In this document: positions 55,099 through 64,000 of the stretch, piece after piece
Layout of the letters: every line of letters begins with the position of its first letter
Numbering within the stretch: the stretch's first letter is position 1
Assembly: GCF_000155675.2 (NCBI RefSeq)
Contig: NC_020911.1
Coordinates: 4,082,501-4,146,500, forward strand
DNA: 64,000 nt
Reading direction: 5' to 3'
Source of the DNA: Octadecabacter antarcticus 307
GTDB lineage: Bacteria > Pseudomonadota > Alphaproteobacteria > Rhodobacterales > Rhodobacteraceae
Made by a program: the position numbers and the translations under genes
The notes under the pieces: generated by a model
Seen by the model: only the letters and a program-made list of their open reading frames with translations
Told to the model about the DNA's origin: nothing
The model's database searches: none

Positions 55099-57588
55099 AT
55101 GACCACATCGCATCGCCTTAGCCTGTCAGGAATGACCTGCGCATCCTGCGTCGGGCGCGCTGAGAAGGTCATCAGTAAAATTGATGGTGTGACCGATGTT
55201 TCGGTTAACCTTGCAACTGAAACTGCGACGTTTTCATCGGACACCATTACGCTGCCAGAGGTCGCTGAACGCTTGTCGGCCGCCGGGTATCCAGCCCGCC
55301 AGACCACCACGCGATTACAGGTCAATGGCATGACCTGCGCGTCCTGCGTCGGTCGGGTTGAACGCATGTTAAAGTCTCAGACCGGCGTGCTCGACGCCTC
55401 TGTGAACCTCGCCACCCAAACCGCCAGCGTCATGTTTCTGGACGGGGCGATAAAACCAGAAGACCTCGCGCGGGCGGTGACGGCAGCGGGATATGAAACC
55501 ATCGTTCCACAGGCCAATGACGCGCACAACGACCGCAAAGAACAAGAAGAACAGGCGCTCTATCGCGCAACGCTCATGGCAGGCCTGCTGACGTTTCCCG
55601 TGTTCCTGATTGAGATGGGCAGCCATTTCATCCCCGGCATGCACATGTGGGTCGAACGCACAATCGGAACCCAAAACAGCTGGATGTTTCAGTTTATCGT
55701 GATCTCAATCGTGATGGCCGGACCGGGCTGGCGGTTCTACAAAAAGGGCCTGCCTGCCCTGCTGCGTGGTGCCCCTGATATGAATTCGCTTGTGGCATTG
55801 GGCACCCTCGCGGCATGGACCTTTTCGACCCTTGCGCTGTTTGCGCCGTCAATTTTCCCCGCAGGCACCGCTGCTGTCTATTTTGAGGCCGCGGGCGTCA
55901 TCGTCACGCTCATCCTACTGGGTCGCCTGCTCGAAGCGCGGGCCAAGGGGCGGACGGGGGCCGCGATCCAACGTTTGGTTGACCTACAACCTGCGACTGC
56001 CTTGGTGGAACGCGGTGGCGAAATCATCGAACTGGCGCTGTCAGAAGTCGTAAACGGGGACATCGTGCATCTGCGCCCCGGCGCGCGGGTTGCGACCGAT
56101 GGAACCGTCGTTGGTGGCCAGACATTCATCGACGAAAGCATGATTTCCGGCGAACCTGTTCCCGTTTCCAAGGAAGCCGGCGATGTTGTCGTGGGCGGCA
56201 CGATCAATGGCACCGGCGCGCTGACCTTTCGCGCCACAGCTGTTGGCGCAGACACCGTGCTGTCCCAGATCATCGTGATGGTCGAAAACGCGCAGGGCGC
56301 AAAATTGCCCATTCAGTCGATGGTTGATCGGATCACCGGCGTGTTCGTCCCCATCGTCATGGGATTATCCGCGGCGACGGTTTTGACATGGTTAATCTTC
56401 GGACCCGATCCCGCCTTAGGGTTGGCACTGGTCGCGGGCGTTTCCGTGTTGATCATCGCCTGCCCCTGCGCAATGGGTCTGGCGACCCCCACATCCATCA
56501 TGGTCGGAACGGGCCGCGCGGCGGAAATGGGCGTGCTGTTTCGCAAAGGCGACGCATTGCAAAGCCTTCAAGAAAGCAAGGTTATCGCCCTTGATAAAAC
56601 AGGTACGCTGACCGCTGGCGCGCCAGAACTGACCACGTTGGACACAGTATCAGGCTGGACTCGCGAAACCGCCCTCCCCCTAATTGCAGCACTTGAGGCA
56701 CAGTCAGAACACCCCATCGCCAGCGCAATTGTGCGCGCAGCGGCGGGTTATGACCTTCCAGACGTGACGGGGTTTACGTCGATCACCGGACTGGGCGTGC
56801 GCGGAATTGCGAACGGCAAGACGGTGCTGGTCGGGGCTGATCGGTTCATGACGCAAGAAGGCGTTGATCTTGGTGAATATGCGCAATCGGCAGATGCGCT
56901 TGCCCAAACCGGCGCGACGCCGCTGTTTGCCGCAATCAACGGACAGATCGCGGCCGTGATTGGCGTGTCCGACCCGATCAAACCCACCACCGCAGATGCG
57001 ATTTCTGCTCTGCACTCAATGGGCCTCAAGGTGGCGATGATAACGGGCGACAACACCGTGACCGCACATGCAATTGCGCGCGAACTGGGGATCGAACACG
57101 TCGTGGCAGAAGTCATGCCTGACGGCAAAGTTGCCGCAGTGCAAAGCCTTCGGGACCGCTATGGAAAAGTGGCCTTCGTCGGGGACGGGATCAACGATGC
57201 GCCCGCGCTGGCTGCCGCCGACACCGGCATCGCGATTGGCACCGGAACGGATGTTGCGATTGAAGCCGCCGATGTTGTTTTGATGTCGGGTGATCTGGTC
57301 GGGGCGGTCAACGCGCTAAAGATTAGTCAGGCCAGCATGCGCAACATCCGTCAGAACCTGTTCTGGGCATTTGCCTATAACGCGGCCCTTTTACCTGTCG
57401 CGGCGGGTGTATTTTACCCGATCACAGGTACATTGCTGTCTCCCATGTTGGCGGCTGGGGCCATGGCGCTCAGTTCGGTTTTCGTGGTGTCAAACGCCCT
57501 GCGTCTGCGCCGCGTGACGCCTGCCCTGACTGACACGAACGTTTTGTCGCAGACATCAATACTTTCGCCAATCGGAGCCACATCATGA
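55099..57588 (+). CDS. copA: Copper-translocating P-type ATPase
   Basis: An 829-residue P1B-1 ATPase. Two N-terminal metal-binding domains have GMTCASC motifs (Cys 14/17 and 80/83). The membrane CPC is at 455-457 in IIACPCAMGLATP. Phosphorylation motif DKTGT (499-503), SEHP, TGDN and GDGINDAPAL are intact. It pumps Cu+ from the cytoplasm. The ATG 55099 follows GGAG; the frame also has a TTG two codons earlier. cueR overlaps the 3' end by ATGA, so the sensor is made with the pump. Confidence 0.96.
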   Translation: MTTSHRLSLSGMTCASCVGRAEKVISKIDGVTDVSVNLATETATFSSDTITLPEVAERLSAAGYPARQTTTRLQVNGMTCASCVGRVERMLKSQTGVLDASVNLATQTASVMFLDGAIKPEDLARAVTAAGYETIVPQANDAHNDRKEQEEQALYRATLMAGLLTFPVFLIEMGSHFIPGMHMWVERTIGTQNSWMFQFIVISIVMAGPGWRFYKKGLPALLRGAPDMNSLVALGTLAAWTFSTLALFAPSIFPAGTAAVYFEAAGVIVTLILLGRLLEARAKGRTGAAIQRLVDLQPATALVERGGEIIELALSEVVNGDIVHLRPGARVATDGTVVGGQTFIDESMISGEPVPVSKEAGDVVVGGTINGTGALTFRATAVGADTVLSQIIVMVENAQGAKLPIQSMVDRITGVFVPIVMGLSAATVLTWLIFGPDPALGLALVAGVSVLIIACPCAMGLATPTSIMVGTGRAAEMGVLFRKGDALQSLQESKVIALDKTGTLTAGAPELTTLDTVSGWTRETALPLIAALEAQSEHPIASAIVRAAAGYDLPDVTGFTSITGLGVRGIANGKTVLVGADRFMTQEGVDLGEYAQSADALAQTGATPLFAAINGQIAAVIGVSDPIKPTTADAISALHSMGLKVAMITGDNTVTAHAIARELGIEHVVAEVMPDGKVAAVQSLRDRYGKVAFVGDGINDAPALAAADTGIAIGTGTDVAIEAADVVLMSGDLVGAVNALKISQASMRNIRQNLFWAFAYNAALLPVAAGVFYPITGTLLSPMLAAGAMALSSVFVVSNALRLRRVTPALTDTNVLSQTSILSPIGATS

Positions 57589-57977
57589 ACATCGGTGAAA
57601 TCGCGACCCGCTCTGGTCTGCCCGCAAAAACCATCCGCTACTATGAGGACATCAATCTCATCAAACCGTTGCGCGACACCAATGGCTACCGCGCGTTTCG
57701 CCAACAAGACCTCCATAAACTCACGTTTCTAGGCCGGGCGCGCGCCCTTGGGTTTAGCATCGAAGACTGCCGCAACCTGCTTGCACTTTATGAGGATCAG
57801 AATCGATCCAGCGCAGACGTGAAATCAATTGCCCGCGACCATCTTGCCAAGATCGAACAAAAGATTGCGGACCTAATCGAAATGCAACAAACCCTGAACC
57901 ATCTCATCGGGGCATGCGCGGGTGATAACCGGCCCGATTGCCCGATATTGAATTCCTTGGATGTTCAATCGCTGTGA
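57585..57977 (+). CDS. cueR: Cu(I)-responsive transcriptional regulator CueR
   Basis: A 130-residue MerR-family protein. The helix-turn-helix is MNIGEIATRSGLPAKTIRYY. C111 and C119 in CAGDNRPDCPIL form the metal loop of CueR/HmrR, and Ser76 in SSADVK matches the Ser that gives selectivity for monovalent ions. It activates copA from the stretched promoter at 55035. Confidence 0.94.
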   Translation: MNIGEIATRSGLPAKTIRYYEDINLIKPLRDTNGYRAFRQQDLHKLTFLGRARALGFSIEDCRNLLALYEDQNRSSADVKSIARDHLAKIEQKIADLIEMQQTLNHLIGACAGDNRPDCPILNSLDVQSL

Positions 57978-57995
57978 CGGATTGCGCGCGTGACC

Positions 57996-58511
57996 CTATT
58001 TCTTTTCAAGAAAATGGTGCGCCTCAAGAATGGTTTTCGTTAGCCCATCAAAAAAGCCAGGCAGAGTTACATCTATAAGGTTTGCAGGGGCATCAGCCTC
58101 ATCCGCAACAGCTTCACCAACGGGTTTCACAGCAACAAGTGGGCTCGGGGCATTTAGCAATTCGCGATAACTCGCGCCTGTGCCATGCTTGAGCACATTG
58201 ACCGCCAGATAATATTGGTGGACCCTATCGGCGAGGTCCGTTTTTCCAGCTTGCAACAGCAGGGATTTTAATTTGCGCGAAAATGGGCCGCGCTTGAAAT
58301 GGTGCTGCATCCGCGCCTCAAAGACAGAAAAGATATCGACCGCCGCCAATTCAAGCGCAACAGTCGCAATGGACAGGTCTTCAACTTGGGCGTCGGACCC
58401 GTTCTGTCCGCCCATCAGGACCTGAGCTTCCGCAATCCGACCCTCTTGCATCTTTGCATTGGCCTGCGCCGCTGCAACCAGTTCAGGCACGCTCTGTGTC
58501 GCTTCCATCAT
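57996..58511 (-). CDS. Hypothetical protein, possibly HEPN-like
   Basis: A 171-residue soluble, mostly helical protein with AAGGAG before its ATG. The middle reads DIFSVFEARMQHHFKRG and later AVNVLKHGTGASYREL. The NxLKHG pattern recalls HEPN domains, but the classic R-x4-6-H ribonuclease motif is not clear. There is no transmembrane segment or signal peptide. It lies downstream of ureG on the same strand with a 95-base gap, so it may or may not share the urease transcript. No function assigned. Confidence 0.7.
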   Translation of the reverse strand: MMEATQSVPELVAAAQANAKMQEGRIAEAQVLMGGQNGSDAQVEDLSIATVALELAAVDIFSVFEARMQHHFKRGPFSRKLKSLLLQAGKTDLADRVHQYYLAVNVLKHGTGASYRELLNAPSPLVAVKPVGEAVADEADAPANLIDVTLPGFFDGLTKTILEAHHFLEKK

Positions 58512-58606
58512 CCATTCTCCTTAAGGTTCCATCCCCCTTAAGCTACGGGGCTAGGAATGATAGTGGCGCGGGCGCTTATCTCAGCTCGCGGCGTCAAGTT
58601 TTACGG

Positions 58607-59236
58607 TCAGCGCAATCCGCCAACTTTTGACGCCAAGTCTGCAATCGCTTCAACGCCGACCTTATGGCGCAATGAGCTGAATACAAACGGGCGCGCCTGA
58701 CGCATCAATTTGGCATCCCGTTCCATGACACTTAAGTCGGCACCCACATGTGGCGCGAGGTCGGTTTTATTGATCACAAGGATATCGGACTTGGTGATTG
58801 CGGGGCCGCCCTTACGCGGAATTTCTTCGCCTGCGGCCACGTCGATCACGTAAATGGTGATGTCCGCCAGTTCAGGGCTGAAAGTCGCTGAAAGGTTATC
58901 ACCACCGCTCTCAATCAAGATGATTTCTATGTCCGGATGCCGACCTTTCATTTCCGCAATCGCCGCCAGATTGATCGACGCGTCTTCGCGGATCGCTGTA
59001 TGCGGACAGCCGCCAGTTTCAACGCCAATTATCCGATCAGACGGCAGAACCTGCATCCGAACCAACGCGTCGGCATCTTCTTGAGTGTAGATGTCGTTGG
59101 TAATGACGCCAACAGAATAGATGTCACGCCACAGCGTACAAAGCGCGGCCGTTAACGTTGTTTTGCCCGCACCAACAGGTCCGCCAATACCGATCCGAAG
59201 CGGCCCATTCTGGCCAGTCATGTTTGGGGTGCTCAT
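58607..59236 (-). CDS. ureG: Urease accessory GTPase UreG
   Basis: A 209-residue SIMIBI GTPase. P-loop [11 protein letters not shown] starts near residue 18; the CPH nickel motif is in [15 protein letters not shown] and the base-recognition motif is VINKTDLAP. It delivers Ni2+ to apo-urease with UreD, UreF and UreE. It overlaps ureF by 4 bases. Confidence 0.96.
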   Translation of the reverse strand: MSTPNMTGQNGPLRIGIGGPVGAGKTTLTAALCTLWRDIYSVGVITNDIYTQEDADALVRMQVLPSDRIIGVETGGCPHTAIREDASINLAAIAEMKGRHPDIEIILIESGGDNLSATFSPELADITIYVIDVAAGEEIPRKGGPAITKSDILVINKTDLAPHVGADLSVMERDAKLMRQARPFVFSSLRHKVGVEAIADLASKVGGLR

Positions 59237-59871
59237 GTTCTGAAGACCTTTGAATATTGGATTTCGTGTTTCATCGATGCGATGTCTGGCAAAAATGCCA
59301 TCGCTGACAGATCATCCAAATCTCCTTGGGCGGTCTGGTCAGCAATCCGGCAACACAAGGGCGCCAGACTTTGGATCAGCGTATGACCGTCGCGTTGTCC
59401 CAATGGGACCAGCCGCATCCCGACACTGATAAGCGAACTGGCAAAGCTTTGGAGATACATTTGACTGGTAAGGGCAAGGGGCAATTCGCTGAGTTGCGCC
59501 GCCCAACCAACAGCGACCGGATACGTCATAGGCGCAAGGTCGTGCCCCCAAATCGCCGATGTGATATCCGCAAACGCCGCACCTTGCAGATCAGTTTCCT
59601 TGAGCCGTTCCTTGGACGGTGCAAACGCACGGCAGATACTGTCCACATTCATCGGATCAGCACTGCGATAGGCGGCAGCCAAAAACAGCGCATCGTTGCG
59701 GCCTGACCCGAATTCCAAAGTGTCACCAACCCATGCGGCAAGGGTCGCCAAGTCGTGCACATTTCCCGTTTCAATCGCCCATTCCAACCCGTGCGAATAC
59801 GCAAACGACCCGATCGGATAGGCGGGCGAAAACCATTGCGCCAATGTCAAAATCGCCAATTCAGTGGGCAT
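59233..59871 (-). CDS. ureF: Urease accessory protein UreF
   Basis: A 212-residue helical protein with [19 protein letters not shown] near the start, the UreF hallmark, and a conserved C-terminal [14 protein letters not shown]. It bridges UreD and UreG. I place the start at ATG 59871, inside the 3' end of ureE (11-base overlap); the longer frame would add 18 residues translated from the ureE His-rich tail. Confidence 0.93.
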   Translation of the reverse strand: MPTELAILTLAQWFSPAYPIGSFAYSHGLEWAIETGNVHDLATLAAWVGDTLEFGSGRNDALFLAAAYRSADPMNVDSICRAFAPSKERLKETDLQGAAFADITSAIWGHDLAPMTYPVAVGWAAQLSELPLALTSQMYLQSFASSLISVGMRLVPLGQRDGHTLIQSLAPLCCRIADQTAQGDLDDLSAMAFLPDIASMKHEIQYSKVFRT

Positions 59872-60310
59872 GGCTATGGGTCCGCCCATGGCCATATGCA
59901 CCGCCTTCGGGAATGAAAGGCTCAACCACCTTCGTCACCGACGCGCCAATTTTCAGCATCAATGCTTCGATGACATGGTCGGGCTGGATCAACAAACGGC
60001 TTGATTCAATCTGACAAGGGGTGTGGCGATTTCCGATGTGCCACGCGATCCGCACCAAATCATCACCCCTAATTTCGATCAGCGGTTCTTGTGCGGCAAG
60101 CACTTCAATCAGTGTGCCATCCGACAGGATAAAGGCGTCGCCATGGTTCAGGGATTCCGTATGTTCAAGGTCCACTAAAAACGCCAACCCCGCATCCGTC
60201 GACAGCATTCTACGGCGCAAAAAACGGCCATGATAGGTTAGCGTGCAACGGCCCACCGGTTCAAAAGCGTGTGCGTGACGTTTAATTGTCTGGCTTATCA
60301 AATCTGACAT
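59861..60310 (-). CDS. ureE: Urease accessory protein UreE
   Basis: A 149-residue nickel metallochaperone with the two-domain UreE layout (LTYHGRFLRRRML; AWHIGNRHTPCQ with the dimer-interface His). A His-rich tail [10 protein letters not shown] forms the last ten residues and would bind extra Ni2+. It lies 9 bases after ureC. Confidence 0.94.
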   Translation of the reverse strand: MSDLISQTIKRHAHAFEPVGRCTLTYHGRFLRRRMLSTDAGLAFLVDLEHTESLNHGDAFILSDGTLIEVLAAQEPLIEIRGDDLVRIAWHIGNRHTPCQIESSRLLIQPDHVIEALMLKIGASVTKVVEPFIPEGGAYGHGRTHSHAH

Positions 60311-60319
60311 CGTAACCCT

Positions 60320-62029
60320 TCAGAACATAAAATACCGTTGCGCCATCGGTAAAACTTCGGCTGGTTCGCAGGTCAGCAATTCACCGTCCGCGCGCACTTC
60401 ATAGGTTTCTGGATGAACCTCAACCTCGGGCGTGGCCGTGTTCAACAACAAGTCCTTTTTGCCAATATTGCGGGTGTTTTCCACGGCCAGTGTCTGTTTG
60501 CCCAAGCCCAAAGTGTCGCGCACATTGGCGTCTTGCGCGGCCCCAGACACAAAACAAACCGACGTTTCCAGAAGCGCGCGCCCATAGGTGCCAAACATCG
60601 GGCGTGAATACACCGGCTGCGGCGTCGGGATCGACGCATTGGGATCACCCATCTGGGCCGCAACGATCATCCCGTTCATCAACACCATTTCAGGTTTCAC
60701 ACCAAAAAACGCGGGGTTCCACAAAACCAGATCGGCCCGTTTACCCTCAGCAATTGATCCGATGTGTTTTGACACGCCGTGGGCGATGGCAGGATTGATT
60801 GTGTATTTGGCAATGTAACGCCGGACGCGGAAATTGTCGTTCTCACCCGTCTCATCGGGCAGTCGTCCGCGTTGCTTTTTCATCTTGTCGGCGGTTTGCC
60901 ATGTGCGGATCAGAACCTCGCCAACGCGGCCCATTGCCTGACTGTCGGACGCAATGATCGAAAACGCGCCCATGTCGTGCAGGATATCTTCTGCGGCAAT
61001 GGTTTCACGCCGGATACGGCTTTCGGCAAAGGCCACGTCTTCAGGGATCGATTTGTCGAGGTGGTGACAGACCATCAACATATCGAGGTGTTCTTCCAGC
61101 GTGTTCACAGTGAACGGGCGCGTCGGGTTTGTAGACGATGGCAGGACATTTTCCATGCCACAAATTTTGATGATGTCAGGCGCATGCCCGCCGCCCGCAC
61201 CCTCAGTGTGGAACGCATGGATCGTACGGCCCTTGATCGCTGCAACAGTGTTTTCTACAAAACCGGATTCGTTCAGCGTGTCCGTGTGAATCATCACCTG
61301 AACATCCATGTCGTCGGCAACTGACAGGCAGCAATCAATCGCCCCCGGCGTGGTGCCCCAGTCTTCGTGCAGTTTCAGCGCACACGCACCCGCGTTGACC
61401 ATTTCAACCAAAGCGGCTGGCTGGCTGGCGTTGCCTTTGCCGGCCAGACCGATGTTCATTGCGATACCGTCAAACGATTGCAGCATCCGGCCAATGTGCC
61501 ACGGCCCCGGTGTGCAGGTGGTGGCAAGCGTGCCATGTGCTGGCCCCGTGCCGCCACCAAAACAGGTGGTGACACCGGAATGCAGCGACTCCTCCATTTG
61601 CTGCGGACAGATAAAGTGGATGTGTGAATCAAACCCACCCGCCGTCAGGATGCGCCCCTCGCCTGCAATGGCCTCGGTTCCCGGACCGACGATAATGTCG
61701 ACGTTTGGCTGGGTGTCAGGGTTTCCCGCCTTGCCGATCTTGTGGATACGCCCGTCTTTCAATCCAACATCGGCTTTGTAAATTCCCGAATGATCAACAA
61801 TCAGCGCATTGGTAATGACCGTATCAACAGCGCCCTGCGCACGGGTGGTCTGGGCCTGCCCCATGCCATCACGAATGACTTTACCGCCACCAAATTTGAC
61901 CTCCTCACCGTAGGTCGTCAGGTCGCGTTCGACCTCAATGATCAGATCGGTATCCGCCAACCGCAACCGATCACCCGTTGTCGGGCCAAACATTGCAGCA
62001 TAATCTGCGCGTGCAATTTTCGTCGCCAT
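60320..62029 (-). CDS. ureC: Urease subunit alpha
   Basis: A 569-residue catalytic subunit. The dinickel ligands are in [13 protein letters not shown], the carbamylated Lys in ALKLHEDWG, the His of [12 protein letters not shown] and [12 protein letters not shown], and the Asp of [15 protein letters not shown]. The mobile flap contains [13 protein letters not shown]. It hydrolyses urea to ammonia and carbamate. The start directly abuts the ureB stop. Confidence 0.97.
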   Translation of the reverse strand: MATKIARADYAAMFGPTTGDRLRLADTDLIIEVERDLTTYGEEVKFGGGKVIRDGMGQAQTTRAQGAVDTVITNALIVDHSGIYKADVGLKDGRIHKIGKAGNPDTQPNVDIIVGPGTEAIAGEGRILTAGGFDSHIHFICPQQMEESLHSGVTTCFGGGTGPAHGTLATTCTPGPWHIGRMLQSFDGIAMNIGLAGKGNASQPAALVEMVNAGACALKLHEDWGTTPGAIDCCLSVADDMDVQVMIHTDTLNESGFVENTVAAIKGRTIHAFHTEGAGGGHAPDIIKICGMENVLPSSTNPTRPFTVNTLEEHLDMLMVCHHLDKSIPEDVAFAESRIRRETIAAEDILHDMGAFSIIASDSQAMGRVGEVLIRTWQTADKMKKQRGRLPDETGENDNFRVRRYIAKYTINPAIAHGVSKHIGSIAEGKRADLVLWNPAFFGVKPEMVLMNGMIVAAQMGDPNASIPTPQPVYSRPMFGTYGRALLETSVCFVSGAAQDANVRDTLGLGKQTLAVENTRNIGKKDLLLNTATPEVEVHPETYEVRADGELLTCEPAEVLPMAQRYFMF

Positions 62030-62335
62030 TCAAAGATCCCCCATAACTTGCTGGTTAAACCCAAATATCCGCCGCGCCCCACCAATCGCGATCAACTGGA
62101 CCTCACGTCGCTGACCGGGTTCAAATCGAACGGCGGTGCCTGCGGCAATATCAAGCCGCATGCCCCGGCCCGCCGCGCGATCAAAATCCAATGCGCTGTT
62201 GGCCTCACCAAAATGATAGTGGCTGCCAACCTGCACAGGCCGATCGCCTGTATTGGCAACCATCAGCGTGATCGCCTCGCGGCCTTCGTTCAATGTGATT
62301 GTGCCGCTCGCAGGCATCAATTCTCCAGGGATCAT
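62030..62335 (-). CDS. ureB: Urease subunit beta
   Basis: A 101-residue subunit with [20 protein letters not shown] and [18 protein letters not shown]. Ends one base before the ureC start. Structural subunit of the (alpha-beta-gamma)3 enzyme. Confidence 0.96.
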   Translation of the reverse strand: MIPGELMPASGTITLNEGREAITLMVANTGDRPVQVGSHYHFGEANSALDFDRAAGRGMRLDIAAGTAVRFEPGQRREVQLIAIGGARRIFGFNQQVMGDL

Positions 62336-62344
62336 AGCAAACCT

Positions 62345-62647
62345 CTAACGAATGGGATTGTGGACGGTGACCAGCTTGGTTCCATCGGGGAACGTCGCCT
62401 CGACCTGAATGTCGTGGATCATCTCAGAGATGCCTTCCATGCACTGCTCACGGGTGATGACGTGCGCACCTGCCTCCATCATATCAGCGACCGAACGCCC
62501 GTCTCGTGCACCTTCCACGACCGCGTCGGTGATCAATGCAATCGCTTCGGGATGGTTCAGCTTAACCCCACGGGCAAGCCGTTTTCGGGCCACTTCGGCG
62601 GCCATTGAGATCAGCAATTTGTCTTTTTCGCGCGGGGAAAGTTGCAT
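62345..62647 (-). CDS. ureA: Urease subunit gamma
   Basis: A 100-residue subunit with [20 protein letters not shown] and [20 protein letters not shown]. It begins next to the ureD stop and is 9 bases before ureB. Confidence 0.96.
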   Translation of the reverse strand: MQLSPREKDKLLISMAAEVARKRLARGVKLNHPEAIALITDAVVEGARDGRSVADMMEAGAHVITREQCMEGISEMIHDIQVEATFPDGTKLVTVHNPIR

Positions 62648-63475
62648 TCAGAGCATCCAAGATCGAGGGAGAGATGAGGTGTTAAGGCAATTTAGAATTG
62701 GCACCAGTGATTTTCGCAGCTCGAAACTATCGTGCGCTAACACGCGGATATACAAAAGCTGATCGCGGATCAGGCTTGCGCCGGATGTTTCTGGTAGAAG
62801 CGCGCGAATTTGGCTGAGATAGGTTTCCGCGTCGGGAGACGCATAGATAACCGATGCCATGGCACCTGCCCCACCCGCAACATTCGGGCGCGCCAAATGC
62901 GTGGCGGCGTCACCCGCCAACACCAATGAATCGAGGAACAAAGGATCGCCATCGCGGGTGATTTCGATCCGGTCTTTGAAATGACAGTCGGTCAAGCTTT
63001 CCCCCATCGCCGCGCGTCCAAACACCAGCGGTTCGACCAACAGCAACGTTGACTGTACGTCCATCGCAACCCGAAGTGAGCGTTCAAAAGCGCACGTGTT
63101 GAAGAGGATCGTTTCTTGCGGCAACCAGTCCAAACGGGCGTTGCCGCGCAGCTCAAGACGGTTGCTGACATGCGCAATCTCACCACGTTGCGCGCGGTAG
63201 GCGCGTTCGGCCGCTTGCGTCGTAACTGTCAGCCGTGTTTGGGGTTCGCCGCAAATATCCGTTTCAAAAGCATCCCCACCAGTCACGCCGCCCGCGGTAT
63301 TCACCAGCACGGTTTCAAGCCCATTTGTACGAGGTCGTGGAAATATCGCTTTGGACGATCCTGATTGCCGCAGGTTTCGGATGCCAGTCCCAAAGTCAGT
63401 GGCTTTAACCGACAGTTTTATAGCGCCCCGCGCCCGTGGTTGCGCGCTGGCCATATCCCAGGTCGGTGTGCGCAC
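62648..63475 (-). CDS. ureD: Urease accessory protein UreD
   Basis: A 275-residue protein with the UreD pattern VLVNTAGGVTGGD, TQAAERAYRA and LPQETILF. It binds apo-urease and recruits UreF/UreG. The best start is GTG at 63475, without a clear ribosome site; an ATG at 63454 is an alternative. First gene of the urease operon, in a divergent arrangement with the secreted protein at 63711. Confidence 0.93.
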   Translation of the reverse strand: MRTPTWDMASAQPRARGAIKLSVKATDFGTGIRNLRQSGSSKAIFPRPRTNGLETVLVNTAGGVTGGDAFETDICGEPQTRLTVTTQAAERAYRAQRGEIAHVSNRLELRGNARLDWLPQETILFNTCAFERSLRVAMDVQSTLLLVEPLVFGRAAMGESLTDCHFKDRIEITRDGDPLFLDSLVLAGDAATHLARPNVAGGAGAMASVIYASPDAETYLSQIRALLPETSGASLIRDQLLYIRVLAHDSFELRKSLVPILNCLNTSSLPRSWML

Positions 63476-63643
63476 CAGAGTATTGATTACGGCGTCCTTA
63501 CAAAGCTGTGCAGTTGCTTGACGCTAAAATACGGTTGAACCCGAAAGCCAGTGCGCACCGTCCGAATGCGCCGCAGAAAACCCCTCCTGCACAATAAATG
63601 GGCGGCAAAGGCAAATATTAAGCGCCTTGCGAAGCTTAGGTTT

Positions 63644-63665
63644 CATTGGCCACGTCGCGCCAATG
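63644..63665. promoter_or_regulatory. Inverted repeat in the ureD/secreted-protein spacer
   Basis: CATTGGC (63644-63650) and GCCAATG (63659-63665) are perfect 7-base arms 8 bases apart, 46 bases before the ATG at 63711. It is a possible regulator site for either divergent gene. Confidence 0.35.
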
Positions 63666-63710
63666 CCACTAGAAACAAATCATCAACGCGCAAAAGAAAG
63701 GACGGTTTCT

Positions 63711-64000
63711 ATGACAAGATATCTGGCCATTATCCGGCTCGTTTTTGCAATGGCGCTGATCTCGGCCTCGACCATCGCACACGCCGACGTCTGGTACACG
63801 ACACCGGCACACCAAGGCTATTGCGGCGAAGAATGCTACACCCAGCCCGCCGCTTGGATTGATACGCAGGATGGCGAATACACCTTCGGGGTAAGCTGCG
63901 GTTACGCGATGATCTTGGCGGGTCCGGCAATGATGCAGCCCCAGCCACCGTTCTCTGCGACTGAAATGGTGATTGATGGCCAATCCCTCGGCAATTTCGC
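63711..64000 (+). CDS. Secreted hypothetical protein (partial, 3' end missing)
   Basis: Reads 96 codons to the window edge. ATG follows AAGGA. A signal peptide is clear (MTRYLAIIRLVFAMALISA, cleavage after AHA). The mature part begins DVWYTTPAHQGYCGEECYTQ and has another Cys at CGYAM; paired Cys suggest disulfides in the periplasm or outside the cell. I recognise no family. Confidence 0.75.
   Translation, partial: MTRYLAIIRLVFAMALISASTIAHADVWYTTPAHQGYCGEECYTQPAAWIDTQDGEYTFGVSCGYAMILAGPAMMQPQPPFSATEMVIDGQSLGNF

Noticed and set aside
1..64000. Defence system, prophage, integrative element or CRISPR array
   Set aside because: No nuclease, integrase, transposase, toxin-antitoxin pair, spaced repeats or tRNA-linked direct repeats were found; gene content is metabolic and transport.

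Overview
The window looks like chromosomal DNA of a marine alphaproteobacterium of the Rhodobacteraceae (roseobacter) group. The reasons are moderately high GC, very dense operons with 4-base ATGA overlaps, TRAP and taurine transporters, an Mrp antiporter whose MrpA and MrpB are fused, and hut, pyrimidine and urease gene orders typical of that group. This is inferred from gene content; there is no rRNA or other taxonomic marker. I found no tRNA, rRNA, CRISPR array, IS element or prophage.

Layout. 1-678: 3' end missing glutathione transferase (YghU type). 892-10720: hydantoinase/oxoprolinase genes hyuA-hyuB, a divergent GMC oxidoreductase, a three-gene TRAP transporter and an IclR regulator, plausibly one uptake and catabolic unit. 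10717-16652 (minus): complete Mrp Na+/H+ antiporter (AB-C-D-E-F-G). 16795-18891 (minus): class II aldolase plus MtnA-like isomerase (5-methylthioribose/5-deoxyribose salvage) and a DUF1330 protein. 19068-29293: reductive pyrimidine degradation (preT, preA, amidohydrolase, dihydropyrimidinase) with a RutR-type regulator, RutR-like operators, a tiny Cys-rich gene and a complete ABC importer. 29469-32949 (minus): taurine ABC importer with an unusually enlarged permease. 33493-40827: divergent hut regulon (hutF-hutC / hutI-H-G-U) with a central palindrome, followed by a Rieske oxygenase. 42158-45107: three-gene module resembling part of the ectoine utilisation (eut) pathway. 45114-49396 (minus): RND efflux pump and its adaptor. 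49424-54545 (minus): pabB with a small Dabb protein, an NhaP-type antiporter, a TVP38/DedA membrane protein and a secreted Asp-box protein. 54823-57977: frameshifted gene fragment, CueR-controlled copA and cueR. 57996-63475 (minus): a hypothetical gene and the urease cluster ureD-A-B-C-E-F-G. 63711-64000: start of a secreted protein.

How it fits together. Much of the window collects nitrogen- or sulfur-bearing small molecules (hydantoin or oxoproline-like compounds, pyrimidines, taurine, histidine, possibly ectoine-like compounds, urea) and breaks them down to ammonia, CO2 and central intermediates. Several units carry their own regulator and importer. The sodium antiporters fit a marine habitat. 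The points most worth a second look are the overlooked 44-residue CxCGC gene in the pyrimidine operon, the insert between duplicated LPAP motifs in TauC, the Rieske oxygenase attached to hut, the incomplete eut-like triad, the exact 14-bp duplication that broke a gene beside copA, and the twin palindromes in front of hyuA.
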